A stretch of 64,000 nucleotides of DNA. Source: Isoetes taiwanensis. Its lineage: Eukaryota; Streptophyta; Lycopodiopsida; Isoetales; Isoetaceae. Below the pieces are notes generated by a model. The model was not told the DNA's origin. It made no database searches and saw only the letters and a list, made by a program, of their open reading frames with translations. A program made the position numbers and the translations under genes. Below, one piece after another: positions 44,032 to 55,580 of this stretch (positions are counted from its first letter, which is position 1; each line of letters opens with the position of its first letter). The stretch is from contig JAJEKV010000039.1 of assembly GCA_021234155.1 (NCBI GenBank), positions 2,854,001 through 2,918,000 on the forward strand, in the 5' to 3' direction.

Positions 44032-47000
44032 CAATGCCTGCCTACCGACCACGATCTCAGAGCTTCGAAGACATTCAAGAATGCCCAACTGCAACAGCCA
44101 GGGAACCCTACTCAAGCTCGATCAATGGCACCGCAAATCAGCAATCTTGCAACGACACACCGCATGTAGGGACGTGAGCGGTTACCGCATTCCTCACGAC
44201 GAACATACACAATAAGGAGGAGCATCTTTTTCAAGGGATCACATCGACGAACACTCTTCGCAACTTGAGGTGATCAGCTCGGATCAGACATGAAGCTCGA
44301 CAATAGTAGCAGCATCTCAAGGAATCCCGGAGTCAACCAGAACGAAGAAGATGCAGCAAAACCGAAGAATCAAACGCGATCGAGAAGGGGAAACCCTAAA
44401 GGAGTATAAACATTTAAGTAGATCTTCGTAGCTGTTTTGGAAAAGTGGATGAATTAAAATCCCAATGTAAATGCGTATATGTCTATTGTATATCTAGGAT
44501 GTCCATATATATAGTGGAGAAACATGAGTTTAGAGTCATGTTTTACAGATTTAGCGCTTAGATCAGGAAGCTCCTTCACTTCGACTACCAAAGGAGGAAG
44601 CAAGGAGGCACAACTATAGCCCAAGACCAAAATGGAAGAGCAAGTACGAGTGAGAACGACCAGAGGCCAAGCAAACCTTCGACTCCAAACACTTCGGGAA
44701 ATGCCCTCAAGCAGAAGACTGCTCGGCCACCCAATGTTAGAATAAGAGACAACACCGGTCATGTCAAGATCATCAACGCGGCACCAGAACATCGCCGTGG
44801 CGCAACACTACCTCTTGTAGCAAAGGCGACGACTTGATCTAACTTATGACATGAGTGGCCTCAACAATGGAAGGAGGAACGCCCCGACATCAACAAGCCA
44901 ACTAAGAAGGCAACATCTCGACAACCATAATTCCAACTTGTGGTAATATAGGGTGATGTGCTATGACACGTGTATTAGATGGAGATGCACTTACGAAAGG
45001 CACCGCGACGAGGAGATATGCCTCCAACAACTAGGTGATGGCTTCGTCAGATACTCCTACCAGTAATTAGAAGAGAAGAAGCCGACCATATCTCCGACAT
45101 GTGGCACGTCAAACGCCCAAGGTAGAAGCATTCGACACCTTAACGACAAGGATAGCAACTGAAGCACCTTCGGCGAAAAGAGAGTTCAAGATAATAGCCA
45201 GGCTATTCAGCGACAAGAGTATATCTAAGGCAGGTACTTCTTCAACTCAAGGGTCAAGCTGTGCAGATACAAGGATCCATCATCCCGACAACATAGCCAG
45301 CAGGGAGGAGAGCCATGATGCTTTACTTGCCATAGAGACCGACATGCATAGAGGGACAAAGGTCAGGAACTGAAAGCTGGAGAAGTGCTAGCAACCGACT
45401 TCTTCCACGAGCTCCCTAGAGGCAACAGGAAGATCCAAACTAACGAGCACAAACAAAGCCACCGGAAGGTACCTCAAGACAAGAAGACGGCATAGCACTG
45501 TGGAACGTGACAACGTCCAAGCCATGTGATCGAGGGGATCAAACGAGGAAGTTTGGAAGCTCGATGGAGAACCAACTAGGCGAGGCGAGCCGCTGACTTG
45601 CACGCGGCCTTGCATGCAACTTGGTGAACCCAAGGATGAACGATTCAAAGAACAACCGTAGAAGAGAACAACTCCAGAAGAGTATTGCCAAAGGAATCGC
45701 GCACAGCCTCAAGAGACGCCTCCAAATAGCTTCAAGTATCATGAAGGGGAGAACAAGTACCGCCCGAGAACAGGACCAGGAAGCAGACTGAAATGTTGAA
45801 GCATCAACGACCAGCACACCTTTAGTTAGAATGTGATGCAAAGCGGTTGTGCCATAGCCGACAAACATCGGAGGGCCCAAGTATATAAACAAGTTACCCC
45901 GGAGTACGAGCCGACGTGCAAATAGGAGGATATAGATCGTCAACACCATTGCACCCGGAGGAACACCGATGACGTTGCCAAGGAGTAGGTGTGCAACTCG
46001 AAGGGAGGCACAAGGAAGACCTAATAGCTCTAGTAGTAATTGTAATTATATAAGCTATATATTTGCATGTATAGTTCCCTTGTTATTCCTTCCCTCCCAT
46101 AGCGTAACAGATCAAAGGAAGAGATGTCATGCAAGTTTCAGGGGTGAAGCAATCAACATCGTCAACACTCTTCGGGCAACACGATAACGACAAGAGGACT
46201 CGACGTATGAGACATCGATGGAGTCGAAGAAACAATATCGGATACAGAGTCGTCCTTTAGCTGCCAAGACAAAGAGTTCAAGATGAAAGATCTCTTTCAA
46301 CGGCGCCACCTTCAGGCATTTGAAAAGCGGCTTGCAAGATTCAAGTGATCAACTACACCATCAAGCCACCAGCAATGAGAGGCTTCTAGCGAACAAAGTC
46401 AACCTCTACTTCAAAGAGCATCCACCGTCAAGGAGACTGAAGTATCGAACTTTACTTCGGAAGAACGTTACCTTGCTCCTTCAAGCAGGCAACGAGTGGA
46501 TGAGCTTCTAGCAAGCTCAAGGATCTAAGGCCACGGGGCCTAGTAGGTTAAATGTATGGACGGTAACATCCATATTGGGATTAGAAGGCAATTCCGGATA
46601 TTCTCGTTGAAAGGATTGCCCAATTGGGAAGGAAACGCATAGGAGTAACTAAAATTATACACGATTGTTAACAGACATCCAACATATTGAAATCACTTGG
46701 TGAGAGTGATCACCTCGCTAAGAAGGAATCATTACTAGGATAATTATTGATCATGTATAAATCTAGTATCTCCAAAAGAATAATCCAACCGAAAGAAAAG
46801 AAGTAATCTAACAAGTCCGGCCAACTTGTTACGATGACATCAATTCGATTGGTAGGAATATTCCAAGAGTTTAAATAACTAAGAAAGGGGGAATCTCTAG
46901 AATATAAAAGAATAAAACATGTAAGGTACATCTAAAATAAGAATTATAGTAATCAAATAGTCTTTTGAGACAAAAGGAATTGTCGTCATGACAAAACCTT

Positions 47001-48589
47001 GTGGTTTAGAATCGTTCTAACTAAGTAAGTAACCCATAGCTATATTGAAACAAATGATAACATAATATGTGCACCCATCTTAGATGGTTATATATGTTAG
47101 CTAAGGCTAGTAAATTAATGTGCTAAGTAAGAAGCATATAACCTCTTAAGGGGAGAGAATAGATATGACGTTGTGTACAACGTCGTTGAAGGGATGCAGG
47201 ACCATTTTCTTTTCGAAGAAAGTGGGAGGGCTCAATCTTATGATTGAACGTACTTGCACCGAATTGACGGACCCGTAGAATAGAGTTCACTCCGGCAATG
47301 GCCGAAGCGAATAGAGCGTAAGATAGATAGATAGTTAGCTCAGGAGGCCTCCAACGTGCGAGATCGACATGATAGCTAACTACACCAATGAAGTGGAGCA
47401 AAAGTATGGGAGCAATGCAACGACCAAGTCATCTCCAAAATTACTCGACGCCGGCTCAATGGGTGGATGCGTTCTAGTCTTAGGTAAGGTGTGCGCATGC
47501 ATTATAAGCTTTAATGTGTCTTATAGATAAGTTAAATATAGATCTTAATAACTGAATAGAAATTGTTGTATGTATATGTGTCATAGGGAAATAAGTTAAA
47601 TAACAACGATAATATGAGGTAGCATGTTAATTAATCCTTCGCAAGGACGCAATTCCTTCCAAGGATAGCTATATGACCTCGGGGTCCTTATAAATATAGA
47701 TAGAAAATAGAATTCGGATATACTTAAGTGCATCTTAGGGATATACTTCCAAGGGTAATGCAGGACCCAAGGAAGAGAATAAGAAGCACATCTAATTCTT
47801 GTGTATGATAATTAAAACCTTGTCTATGATACAATAGGTCTAAATCAGAGTTATTGTTTAAATAATCGCGATCTAAAAGTCGTTAAATATTGCAAAGCTT
47901 AGAGTAAATATAATTGCACTATCGGAAGTAATGTATCCGATACTATAATAATGTTAATTCATAAATATTACCTTAGGGTAATTATGTTAATCACATGCAT
48001 TAAAGGAGCCAGCAAAAATCGGCTCAGGCATGTCGATTTGTGTAGATTAATTCTATGTGTAGTTAAGATTAATCTGTGCATGCAACCTATGCTTGGTATG
48101 GATTGCATGCATTGTTACCGATGATGAGACCACTACGGTGATCTTTAGGGCGTGGTGTAATGCCAATGTAGGCATGACCGCGTTTCCGCTTGGACGAGTG
48201 GAAGGTAGATTAGAAAGTCTACTTCTGTTCTATGGAAGTAGACGACCTCGAGAGAAAGGAGGTCATTAAGGAATGCATTGATAGGAAAGGCACCTTTAGC
48301 CCCATATATGCTTTGATAGGAGGAATCTATCCTTCACGCCCCCCACGCGGGAAGGATATCCTCCACGCTGGGCAACTAGAGGTGTAGGCATGAGCGGCAT
48401 ATAGGCATAATAGGACGCTGTCTCCACGGCCACGATGGAAGAATCATCCTCTTCCTACGCCGGGAGATTAGCCATGCATTCATGTAGATAGGTGGGGTGG
48501 TCACCATATAACCAAAATTTTTGTAATAATTAATAATAGGTAGTGTTGACCTGCAGGCCTAGAGCGCTCCGGAGGGCAAGGAGGTCGAG
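44032..48589. other. Retroelement interior without identifiable genes
   Basis: About 4.5 kb. The first part (to ~46500) is CAAG/GAAG-rich with only short frames on either strand; the rest is AT-rich. A frame at 45101-45373 (90 codons) has no domain. A GACGTT-TGTAC-AACGTC inverted repeat lies near 47169. No RT, integrase or RNase H blocks were found on either strand. Confidence 0.5.
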
Positions 48590-49110
48590 CTATGAAGGCT
48601 TGCAACACAAAATTTTGTATAATGTGTTGCAAGGGATGAAGAGTACCTTAGAAGTGTAAATTTTGTAGGAAATTGATAAACTTTGATAAACTTAAATGTT
48701 GTATTAAGTAAGGTTAATAATTACTTTGCGTGGATTAAGTTATGAAGTGATAAGTTAACTGGATAATGAAATAGTACAGTAATGTCTTAAACATTACCTT
48801 AGAGTAATTCTAATAATTAAGATAGTAAGTACATAATTATAGATATTGTAAAATTAATGCAGGATTTTAAGGTGCGAAGACTTTGTTGCAATGTGTTGCA
48901 AGGAATGAAGAGTATCTTAAATAATAATTGTATATGAAAATGTTAAATTGTGATAAACTAAATGTTGTGATAATGGAGACTAATAAGTACCTTGTTTTAA
49001 TAGAAGTTACGAATTGACAAGTTAGTTGATAATGTAATGGCGCAATAATGTTCTAAAAGTATTACCTTAAGGTAATCTTCATAAATATGTAAGTATTATA
49101 GTAGTATATC
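48590..49110. repeat. Diverged ~280-bp tandem duplication near 3' end of retroelement
   Basis: AATGTGTTGCAAGG(G/A)ATGAAGAGTA, GATAAACT(T)AAATGTTGT and (A/T)TTACCTTA(G/A)GGTAAT-type blocks occur in the same order in 48600-48850 and 48885-49090. A third, shorter relative (ATTACCTTAGGGTAAT) is near 47968. The copies are old and strongly diverged. Confidence 0.7.
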
Positions 49111-49186
49111 GTATGCATCAGGTTGATTGCAGGTTAGGAAGATTCCAAGGTGGGGAGACCCACGATGCTGCGGACAGCATCATTTC

Positions 49187-49199
49187 AAGGTGGGGAGAA
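49187..49199 (+). promoter_or_regulatory. Polypurine tract for plus-strand priming
   Basis: AAGGTGGGGAGAA lies directly before the 3' LTR (TGTGACG at 49200), as required to prime plus-strand DNA synthesis. A second CCAAGGTGGGGAGA lies 44 bp upstream (49144-49158). Confidence 0.9.
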
Positions 49200-50555
49200 T
49201 GTGACGTTCCGACCGATTATCACGGTCCCGGGGCGATAATCGCATCTTTCGTCACGCGCATTACCGCCACCCGACCGACGGTACCCGACGTGTAGCCAAG
49301 TGGGTAGCCCCTAGGGGGCAACTTGCTAAGAATGTGCATTAGTATTAATGTGCACATTTTCCAATGTACACATTAATGTGGGCACACATTTCCATGTGGC
49401 CACTTGATGCCAAGTGGGCCATACCCAAGTGTGCAATTAATGTGCACATTTTCCAATGTACACATTAATGTGGGCACACATTTCCATGTGGGCACATTTT
49501 GCCACCTAGCCATTAAAGGCAAATGGGCCCATTCCCAATTATCCCACATGCCAAAAGGGAATAATTGGAAACCCTAGCCACGCCCTTGTCTATTTAAGTA
49601 GGAGAACCCTAACTTGGCCATTTTCGTTTCTAGGGTTTTAGAGCTCTGTTTTGACTGCCCCAAGGGTCAAAACCGCCTCCCAGACTCTGTCTGAGAGAAT
49701 TGCATCATTAGTTTTCCTTGATTCGAGCATCTCAGCAGGATGGTCGAGCTCAGGTCAGGAAGAGGAACCCAAGGATCAGGTATTTAGGCAATTTAGTAGT
49801 CTAAACCCCATTTCAGCCATCGAATCAGTAGGTTTAGCCTCTTAAATTGCCCATAGCAGCCCTCTAGATCTCTAGATAGCAGATTCTAACTAAAGAACCT
49901 AACTCTATGATGTAGATTAGATCTAGTTCTTTAGTTCTCTGTGAAGTATATGGATGATGTATCTCTATGAACTCCTTGTATTGGGAAGGGGGGTAGAGAC
50001 CTAAAGCTTTGTAGTTGATGCTCCTAGAGTAGCCTCTCTAGCACACTTGTAGATTCGCCCACATGCACAAGAGCCACACCGGGATGTGGGTGAAGGGGCC
50101 GACCGGGCCGAGAAGGAGGTTCATGTCCTGACTCTTGAACGATCCCTCTGGTGTGTAAAGCCTACCGGGGATCATTGTGACTAGGTCCAATGGCTTGCCA
50201 CTGCGTGTGGGCAAGGCATGGGCTCGACACCCGTGAAGTGGTGTTCACTTTCCAGTGGGTTCAGTCGAATACGGGCAGTGTGTGCTGATCTTTGTCTATG
50301 CAGATATGTGGAGGACCATCCTTCGTGATGGTCATATGATGTTGATGTATGTGCTACTGACATGTATGTTTACGCTTCCGCAGCTAGGTAGGCCCTGAGG
50401 GAGACGGGGTGCAATGACCCTTCCACTCTTCCCACTGGAACCCGTCACGGTTGCAGTGTCATGTGGAGGGCCCTGTATTAGCATGGAGCTGGTATGGGGG
50501 ATGAACTCCTGTTTGTATACGGTGAGGGCACCGTATACGAGTAGGGGACATCACA
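49200..50555 (+). repeat. 3' LTR (1,356 bp)
   Basis: Begins TGTGACGTTCC and ends GGGGACATCACA. It matches the 5' LTR closely from about 49295. It starts with a different stem-loop (49214-49242, CGATTATC/GATAATCG) around the same GGTCCC loop and lacks ~300 bp present in the 5' LTR. It has ~30 bp (near 50325-50357) that the 5' LTR lacks. The end stem-loop GTATACGGTG/CACCGTATAC is at 50515-50538. Confidence 0.93.
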
Positions 50556-51092
50556 CACCTCCATTTTGACAATAAAATTTACTAGCTCTCCTTTGCAACT
50601 ATGTGCATCAACCAAGGGATTTAGACCACTACCAAATTTGATAACCAAGCGATGTAACCATTGGGATGCTTTAGCATGAAGAGACTTTACATCACGAGGA
50701 TAATCCCTTGGGCTAAACAACTTTGCACCATAAAAAATATCCATATCATGAAACCTTTTCTTCAATGAGTCAATCATAAGCGTTATGTATCTCTTCCCCA
50801 ATGCAATGCAAGCTTCCTTAGAATTCAGCATACAATGTGTGTCCTTTTTATGCATGAGACCAAAATGTAAAGCATGAACATGTATCATACCTTGGTTATC
50901 CATAAATTGAACACATCCATGCTCCTTCGTAGCTTGCAAGAATGATGTTATATGTGGTGCACCTTGTCCAAATTCTCCCACCAAATATTGCATTTGGAAA
51001 GTATCTATAACTGTACTTATCACGTTTCCAATTGAGGTAATGTCAACGTGATCAAACTGAAATTTCTTGCTTATCTCATTCATTGAAGGAAG
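50556..51092 (-). pseudogene. hAT transposase copy B, middle part
   Basis: Continues the hAT copy from 39359 after the LTR element. It begins with the CACCT duplication and then follows copy A (1962-2490) closely, reading MLPSMNEISKKFQFDHVDIT, TEHGCVQF-like and SLKKRFHDMDIFYGAKLF segments on the minus strand. Unlike copy A, this stretch is an uninterrupted frame. It is cut at 51092 by a CACTA element. Confidence 0.9.
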
Positions 51093-52330
51093 CACTACTA
51101 GAGAACGAGCTATTAACGACGTCGGTTTGCGACGTACGGCAAACGTCGACGTCGCAAAATAATCGCGCGTTCTTAAAACGTCGCTAAAATTTTTTCATGA
51201 CGTCGCATGTGCGACGTGCCACGTCGCATTACAAACGTCCAAGCAGACGTCGCAATGGCCTACGTTGCAACAGCAACGCACCACGTCGGAATTGCAACGC
51301 GCCACGTCGCATGGGCAACCTGTAACGTCGTTTATACAATGTGACGTCGCATATGAAACGTCCGACGTAGTTCATGCGACATCGCGTTGCATGTGCGACG
51401 TGACACGTTGTATGTTCAACGTCTGTCGTAACACATGCGACGTCACGAGTTTACCCAGTCATGGAGATGATGTGAAGAAGATTATTCAGGCAACTGGCCT
51501 TGGTTACAAGAGCATTCATGCATGTCCAAATGATTGCATGATCTTCTATCCTCCTGAAACATTTAGCAAAACTACGCATTGTATGGTGTGCAATGCTTCT
51601 AGGTACAAAAATGATATGCAAGGTAAGAACGTACCTGAGAAGATGGTTCGCCATTTCCCATTGCTTCCAAGGCTGAAGTTGATGTTTCGGTGCAAATCAT
51701 TAGCTAGCCTCATGGACTTCACAGCGACAAATGCATCTACTGATGACATAATACGACTTCCAAGTGATAGTGTTGCATGGAAGCATGTAGATAAGACATG
51801 GCCTGAATTTGGGAATGAACCACGCAATGTTCGCTTGGGGTTGGCTACCGATGGAGTGAACCCTTTTGGAAGGCAGTCCACATCATGGTCTACATGGCCT
51901 GTATTGCTAGTAAACTACAATATACCTCCATGGTTACTAATGAAGAGCGGGCATATCATATTGCCCTTATTGATTCATGGGAAAAAGAAACCAAGCAACT
52001 TGGATGTATACCTCAAGATCGTGGTGGATGATGGATCGTCCTTGATGATCTCAAAACCCTTCGCACCCCAACTGGTTTCATGCACTCCTTACACGGAGCA
52101 TTATTATCATGCTTTATTATCATTACTATTATGTAGATCAAAATCAAGAAGCTTTGTCTTTTAATTGTTGGTCTGAAAAAGAATGGACCAAAGTGTTCTC
52201 CTCTTGCATGGTTCAATGGTGCCAAACATGTCAATTGGGAGCACATTAATATAAAGAAGACAAGACTTATATTTGCTGAGAGATGACAATTTTCTTGGCA
52301 AGCTTCCATGCATATAAGTTTTGACATGGT
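51093..52330 (+). mobile_element. CACTA (En/Spm) transposon, left end and internal part
   Basis: CACTACTAGAGAACGAGC starts at 51093 inside hAT copy B, just after AAG. The next ~370 bp is full of ACGTCGCA/TGCGACGT motifs, a typical subterminal repeat array. A TNP2-type transposase segment follows. No right-hand CACTA end (TCTCTAGTAGTG) or resumption of the hAT copy was found in the window, so the right end is outside it, lost, or displaced by later insertions. The end coordinate given is only where recognisable sequence stops. Confidence 0.8.
51450..52060 (+). pseudogene. TNP2-like CACTA transposase fragment
   Basis: Reads GLGYKSIHACPNDCMIFYPP, CMVCNASRYK, VRHFPLLPRLKLMF, LPSDSVAWKHVDKTWPEF, EPRNVRLGLATDGVNPFG and YNIPPWLLMKSG. 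This is the standard order of the TNP2 (Transposase_21) domain of plant En/Spm elements, which binds element ends and catalyses excision. The conserved LATDG...NPFG block, often assigned catalytic acidic residues, is intact. The frame is open from 51265 but the first 60 residues are translated subterminal repeats. It is cut after about VYLKIVVDDG; the rest of TNP2 and any DUF4218/DUF4216 parts are missing. Confidence 0.88.
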
Positions 52331-52416
52331 AATTGCTTTTTATAGTGATGTTTTGCAAAGTACTTCTAAACGTAGCTATAGATAAAGGTGCAACACACCA
52401 TAAACAAGCTGTCGAA

Positions 52417-52496
52417 GGTCATACTAAACAACGTAATAAATACAATGCCTTCAGAGGGTCATACTAAACAACGTAATAAATACAATGCCTTCAGAG
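52417..52496. repeat. Perfect 40-bp tandem duplication
   Basis: GGTCATACTAAACAACGTAA...CCTTCAGA is repeated exactly at 52417-52456 and 52457-52496. Recent slippage; no function evident. Confidence 0.95.
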
Positions 52497-53579
52497 GGTT
52501 ACATGGTGTTGTTCACAACACATCTATAGCTACAACACATCTAGATTCATATACAACTAGCAAAAGAGAGTAACTATATGAGATTTAGTACACAACATCA
52601 ACAACTCATAGACAGATTTAGGACGCAACTCATAGGCATGGGCACTTGCAATCTGCACGTTCCCAAAATGATCCAATGACCCAATAGCTTAGAAGTTACT
52701 CTACGCAAATGCATAGGTTCCCAACATTTACAGGTTCCCAAATTATGCCTCAAGCCTTTAGCAGAAATTCAATGTGTGCCTTGATGCTTTCTGATAATGC
52801 TTAATGCCTGTTTATGACCGTTCCAGCTTGTTGGAGCACCATCTGCATTTGTCTGCACTTAGTTGAAGTGTATGTGTTTATGAACAAAATTCTAAGAGAG
52901 AACGAAATTGTGAGTTCAACAACGCTTAGAAACACCTGCAAACAAAATGAGAAAACATTAAAACTCTAAACATAGAAACTAGAAGCAAATGCACTAAAAA
53001 TCACCTGAAATAGAAGATCCAAAACACTGAAAAGTATGACATGGCTTTTGATATGAAATACATTTAGGTCTAAAAGTACCTTTAGGGTTCTGGATTAGGT
53101 TTAGGGCTTCAGGTTTTCTGTGGCGACCCGGCGAGCGAGCTTGCCTGCACTTACGCCTGACTCATTCTCCACGATGATGGCATTCTGATTACGGTACTAA
53201 AGCAACTCTAGCTCTTTGTTGAATGTTTTGTTACTTATCTAACAAGTGTAGTAATGGGTTATGTGCAGATCATAAACTTTTTCTAGTGCATACTGCAAAC
53301 GACTATTCCGGCAGTGGCTAATCCGAAAATACATGATAAAAAAATGTTCTGGATTTGCATGTTCCGGATCCGACAATGCAGAGGCGCTTGGCCCATAGCC
53401 ACAAAGATGCTTTTAGTTTTTCATGTTTTTGAAAAACGAAATTGAAGAGGTGGTCGTTATGCCCTGTAATGGTGATTCCGGCCTGTTTAAGTGGGTTTCT
53501 TACCGTTATTGCTCAAGCTCAAAGCAAGCAGAGTTTCATTAAAGTTGGAATTCTGAAGACAAGTTGGAATAATTTTTAT
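52497..53579. other. No gene seen
   Basis: AT-rich sequence without recognisable coding or terminal motifs. Presumably transposon interior or old host DNA. Confidence 0.35.
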
Positions 53580-53845
53580 ATAGTATACCTTGGAGGGTTA
53601 TGTATACCTCAATACTTATAGTATGGTTATGTGTATTACAAAAGGTTATGTATACCTGTTGCATACTATGGTTATGTGTATTACAAAAGGTTATGTATAC
53701 CTGATAACAATAAGATTACAATAAGATAACAATAAGAGTACAACCAGATTACAATAAGATAACAAGTACTATTATTTTACTATTACTTATATTACGGTTA
53801 TGTGTATTACAAAAGGTTATGTGTACCTGTTGTATACTAACACAA
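53580..53845. repeat. Imperfect tandem repeat (GGTTATGTGTATTACAAAAG / ATACCTGTTG)
   Basis: GGTTATGTGTATTACAAAAGGTTATGT(A/G)TACCTG occurs about three times (53635, 53670 and 53800 areas), interleaved with ACAATAAGATAACAA copies. Low-complexity tandem array. Confidence 0.75.
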
Positions 53846-53850
53846 CCAGA

Positions 53851-54114
53851 TTACAATAAGATAACAAGTAATATTATTCTTCTACTATTACTCTGAATGA
53901 TCGGAACCAGCGTATATGCTCCAGAGATCCTTTCGATCATGAACATTTGATACTCCCTATTCCACAGGAGATGGATGATAACATCGACGGGATCAGGATA
54001 ATGGCGAGGATTGAGAGCAACAGTGGTGAGCCAGTCTTCAAGCGGTATATCTCGCTCGCGGCACCGCTTGAAGTCCTCATGATTCATCTTGCAAGTGATA
54101 GAATCAATGCTCAA
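53851..54114 (-). CDS. Hypothetical protein fragment
   Basis: An 87-codon minus-strand frame with protein-like composition (MNHEDFKRCRERDIPLEDWL, then HYPDPVDVIIHLLWNREYQ). No family recognised. The plus-strand frame over the same bases is shorter and less convincing. It may be an exon of a captured or transposon gene. Confidence 0.25.
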   Translation of the reverse strand: MSIDSITCKMNHEDFKRCRERDIPLEDWLTTVALNPRHYPDPVDVIIHLLWNREYQMFMIERISGAYTLVPIIQSNSRRIILLVILL

Positions 54115-54164
54115 GACCGTAATAAGTCATAGCTAGATCGGAGGCCAATGTTGCTTTTTCGGCA

Positions 54165-54310
54165 ATTTGATGTATATTTATACCCACCAAAATTATTGAT
54201 GGTATACCCACCAAAATTATTGATGGTATATACTCACCAAAATTATTGATAGTATATACATAGAAATTATTGGATCATATACATGTATGGTACTCGTATA
54301 AAGGCAATGA
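54165..54310. repeat. ~28-bp tandem repeat (TATACCCACCAAAATTATTGATGG)
   Basis: Three to four copies of TATA(C/T)(A)C(C/T)CACCAAAATTATTGAT(G/A)G in a row, decaying toward 54270. Confidence 0.85.
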
Positions 54311-54313
54311 ACA

Positions 54314-55017
54314 CCAATAATTCACATCAATAATTTTACTTCACTATAAAAGCAAACCCATCCCATTGGTAGAGCTCATTCATCTCCCATGGCTTCCTTT
54401 GCCCGATCGTCCGAGAGAACATCCAATCTTTCAAAGCTACCTTAGCTATAATGATCTGTGTGAATGCTACGAAATGGTATCAAACTTGATCCATGGCTGC
54501 AAACCAAAGCGATGGTCCTGCATGAAAGTGCTTGCGGGGAAGCTCACTCGTGTTAAGGTCCACCTTTATTGGCTTCCCCGACGAGGAGATCTTTGAGCTG
54601 AATAGCATCAATGCTTTGATGTTGATGATGAGTGAATCAGTATCCGCTAAGGATATAATAATGACATGAGTACCTATGAACTATGCAAGTCGCCTTTTTA
54701 TTTTCAATCACACCTATATTAGTCAAGCAAAGAATGACGAGTGAATCATCTATGATATGTATACCTGTAAGGATATAATAATATAAGCACTTATGATTTG
54801 TGTATCCATTATGGATATATATAATATAAGCATAGTGAATATTAGTTGATGTATAGAATCGAAAGTACATGATAGAATCATACCTCGCATTTGAGTACAT
54901 GATACTTGTATACGCCAATGATGGCGCTTCTGATCCACCCCAATAATTCACATCAATAATTTTACTTCACTATAAAAACAGCTCCATTCGGGGCTAGAGG
55001 TCATTCGCCTCCCATGG
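54314..55017. repeat. Dispersed ~75-bp direct repeat with TATA-like box (two copies)
   Basis: CAATAATTCACATCAATAAT followed by TTTACTTCACTATAAAA and, ~45 bp later, a shared TCATTC(A/G)(T/C)CTCCCATGG occurs at 54314-54392 and 54941-55017. The layout (CACTATAAAA, then CCCATGG) resembles a duplicated promoter plus start codon, but only short frames follow (a 54366-54596 frame reading LCECYEMVSNLIHGCKPKRW is the better one). Confidence 0.6.
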
Positions 55018-55561
55018 ATTATTTTCCTTCTTACATTCACCACATCGAGGCGATCAAGTGCTCAATGAGCCACTCGATCTTGTTGGTTGCCTAGATAGGC
55101 ATCTTCTTCTTGATCCCTACCGCTAAGAAAAGCTTTGGGCGCCGAGATTCATTGCCCTCAAGCGTCAATTCGTGTTATGATCCATCCGATATGGCTTCCG
55201 AAAAGCATGAGCTATGAGATATCGGGGATCACTACTACGAATCCTCCTCAAGATGATTGAATCACATTGCTCAACATATAAGCACTTCCTCGACCATCTT
55301 ATCTATGAATCATGTATGCATTTATATATTAAAGATGTAAGCAGTTATATATGATCACAAATATAGTAATGTTATGTATTAAGATGAAAGATATGTATTA
55401 CAAGTACAAGATCTCATGTATTAAGATGAACATGTGCTATGTCTTTCCACATGTCTACAATATATTTCGGAATTTGGATTGTTTTCGGCCTCTTGCCATT
55501 GGCATCCCAAGCATAATGAATGGCATCTAAATTTTCGTACCTTGAAGGATCGGAAGGATTA
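55018..55561. other. No gene seen
   Basis: Flank of the minus-strand LINE. ATGTATTAAGATGAA-type short repeats near 55375-55430; nothing coding recognised. Confidence 0.35.
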
Positions 55562-55580
55562 TTTTTTTTTTTTTTTTTTT
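55562..55580 (-). terminator. LINE poly(A) tail
   Basis: A run of 19 T on the plus strand, i.e. the A-tail of the minus-strand LINE; marks its 3' end. Confidence 0.85.

Larger units (their letters stand above)
39360..50555 (+). mobile_element. LTR retrotransposon, 11,196 bp, lacking recognisable gag-pol, CACCT target duplication
   Basis: Boundaries are set by TG...CA ends (TGTGACGTT at 39360, ATCACA ending at 50555) and the 5-bp duplication CACCT at 39355-39359 and 50556-50560. The target is the hAT copy B, which reads through when the element is removed. Between the LTRs are a primer binding site, a leader with a histone H3-like ORF and twin hairpins, about 7 kb with no gag, protease, integrase, RT or RNase H motif that I can find on either strand, and a purine tract. 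It therefore resembles large non-autonomous derivatives (LARD-like) that need a helper. A Ty3/gypsy helper is suggested by the form of the tract and primer site, but this is inference. Confidence 0.93.

Noticed and set aside
43049-46309. Several 60-140 codon minus-strand frames inside the LTR element
   Set aside because: Antisense to the element, no domains, and compositions typical of complement-strand translation.
47160-47340. GAATTGACGG-containing stretch resembling rRNA
   Set aside because: Only a short chance similarity; flanking bases do not match rRNA and the region lies inside the LTR element.
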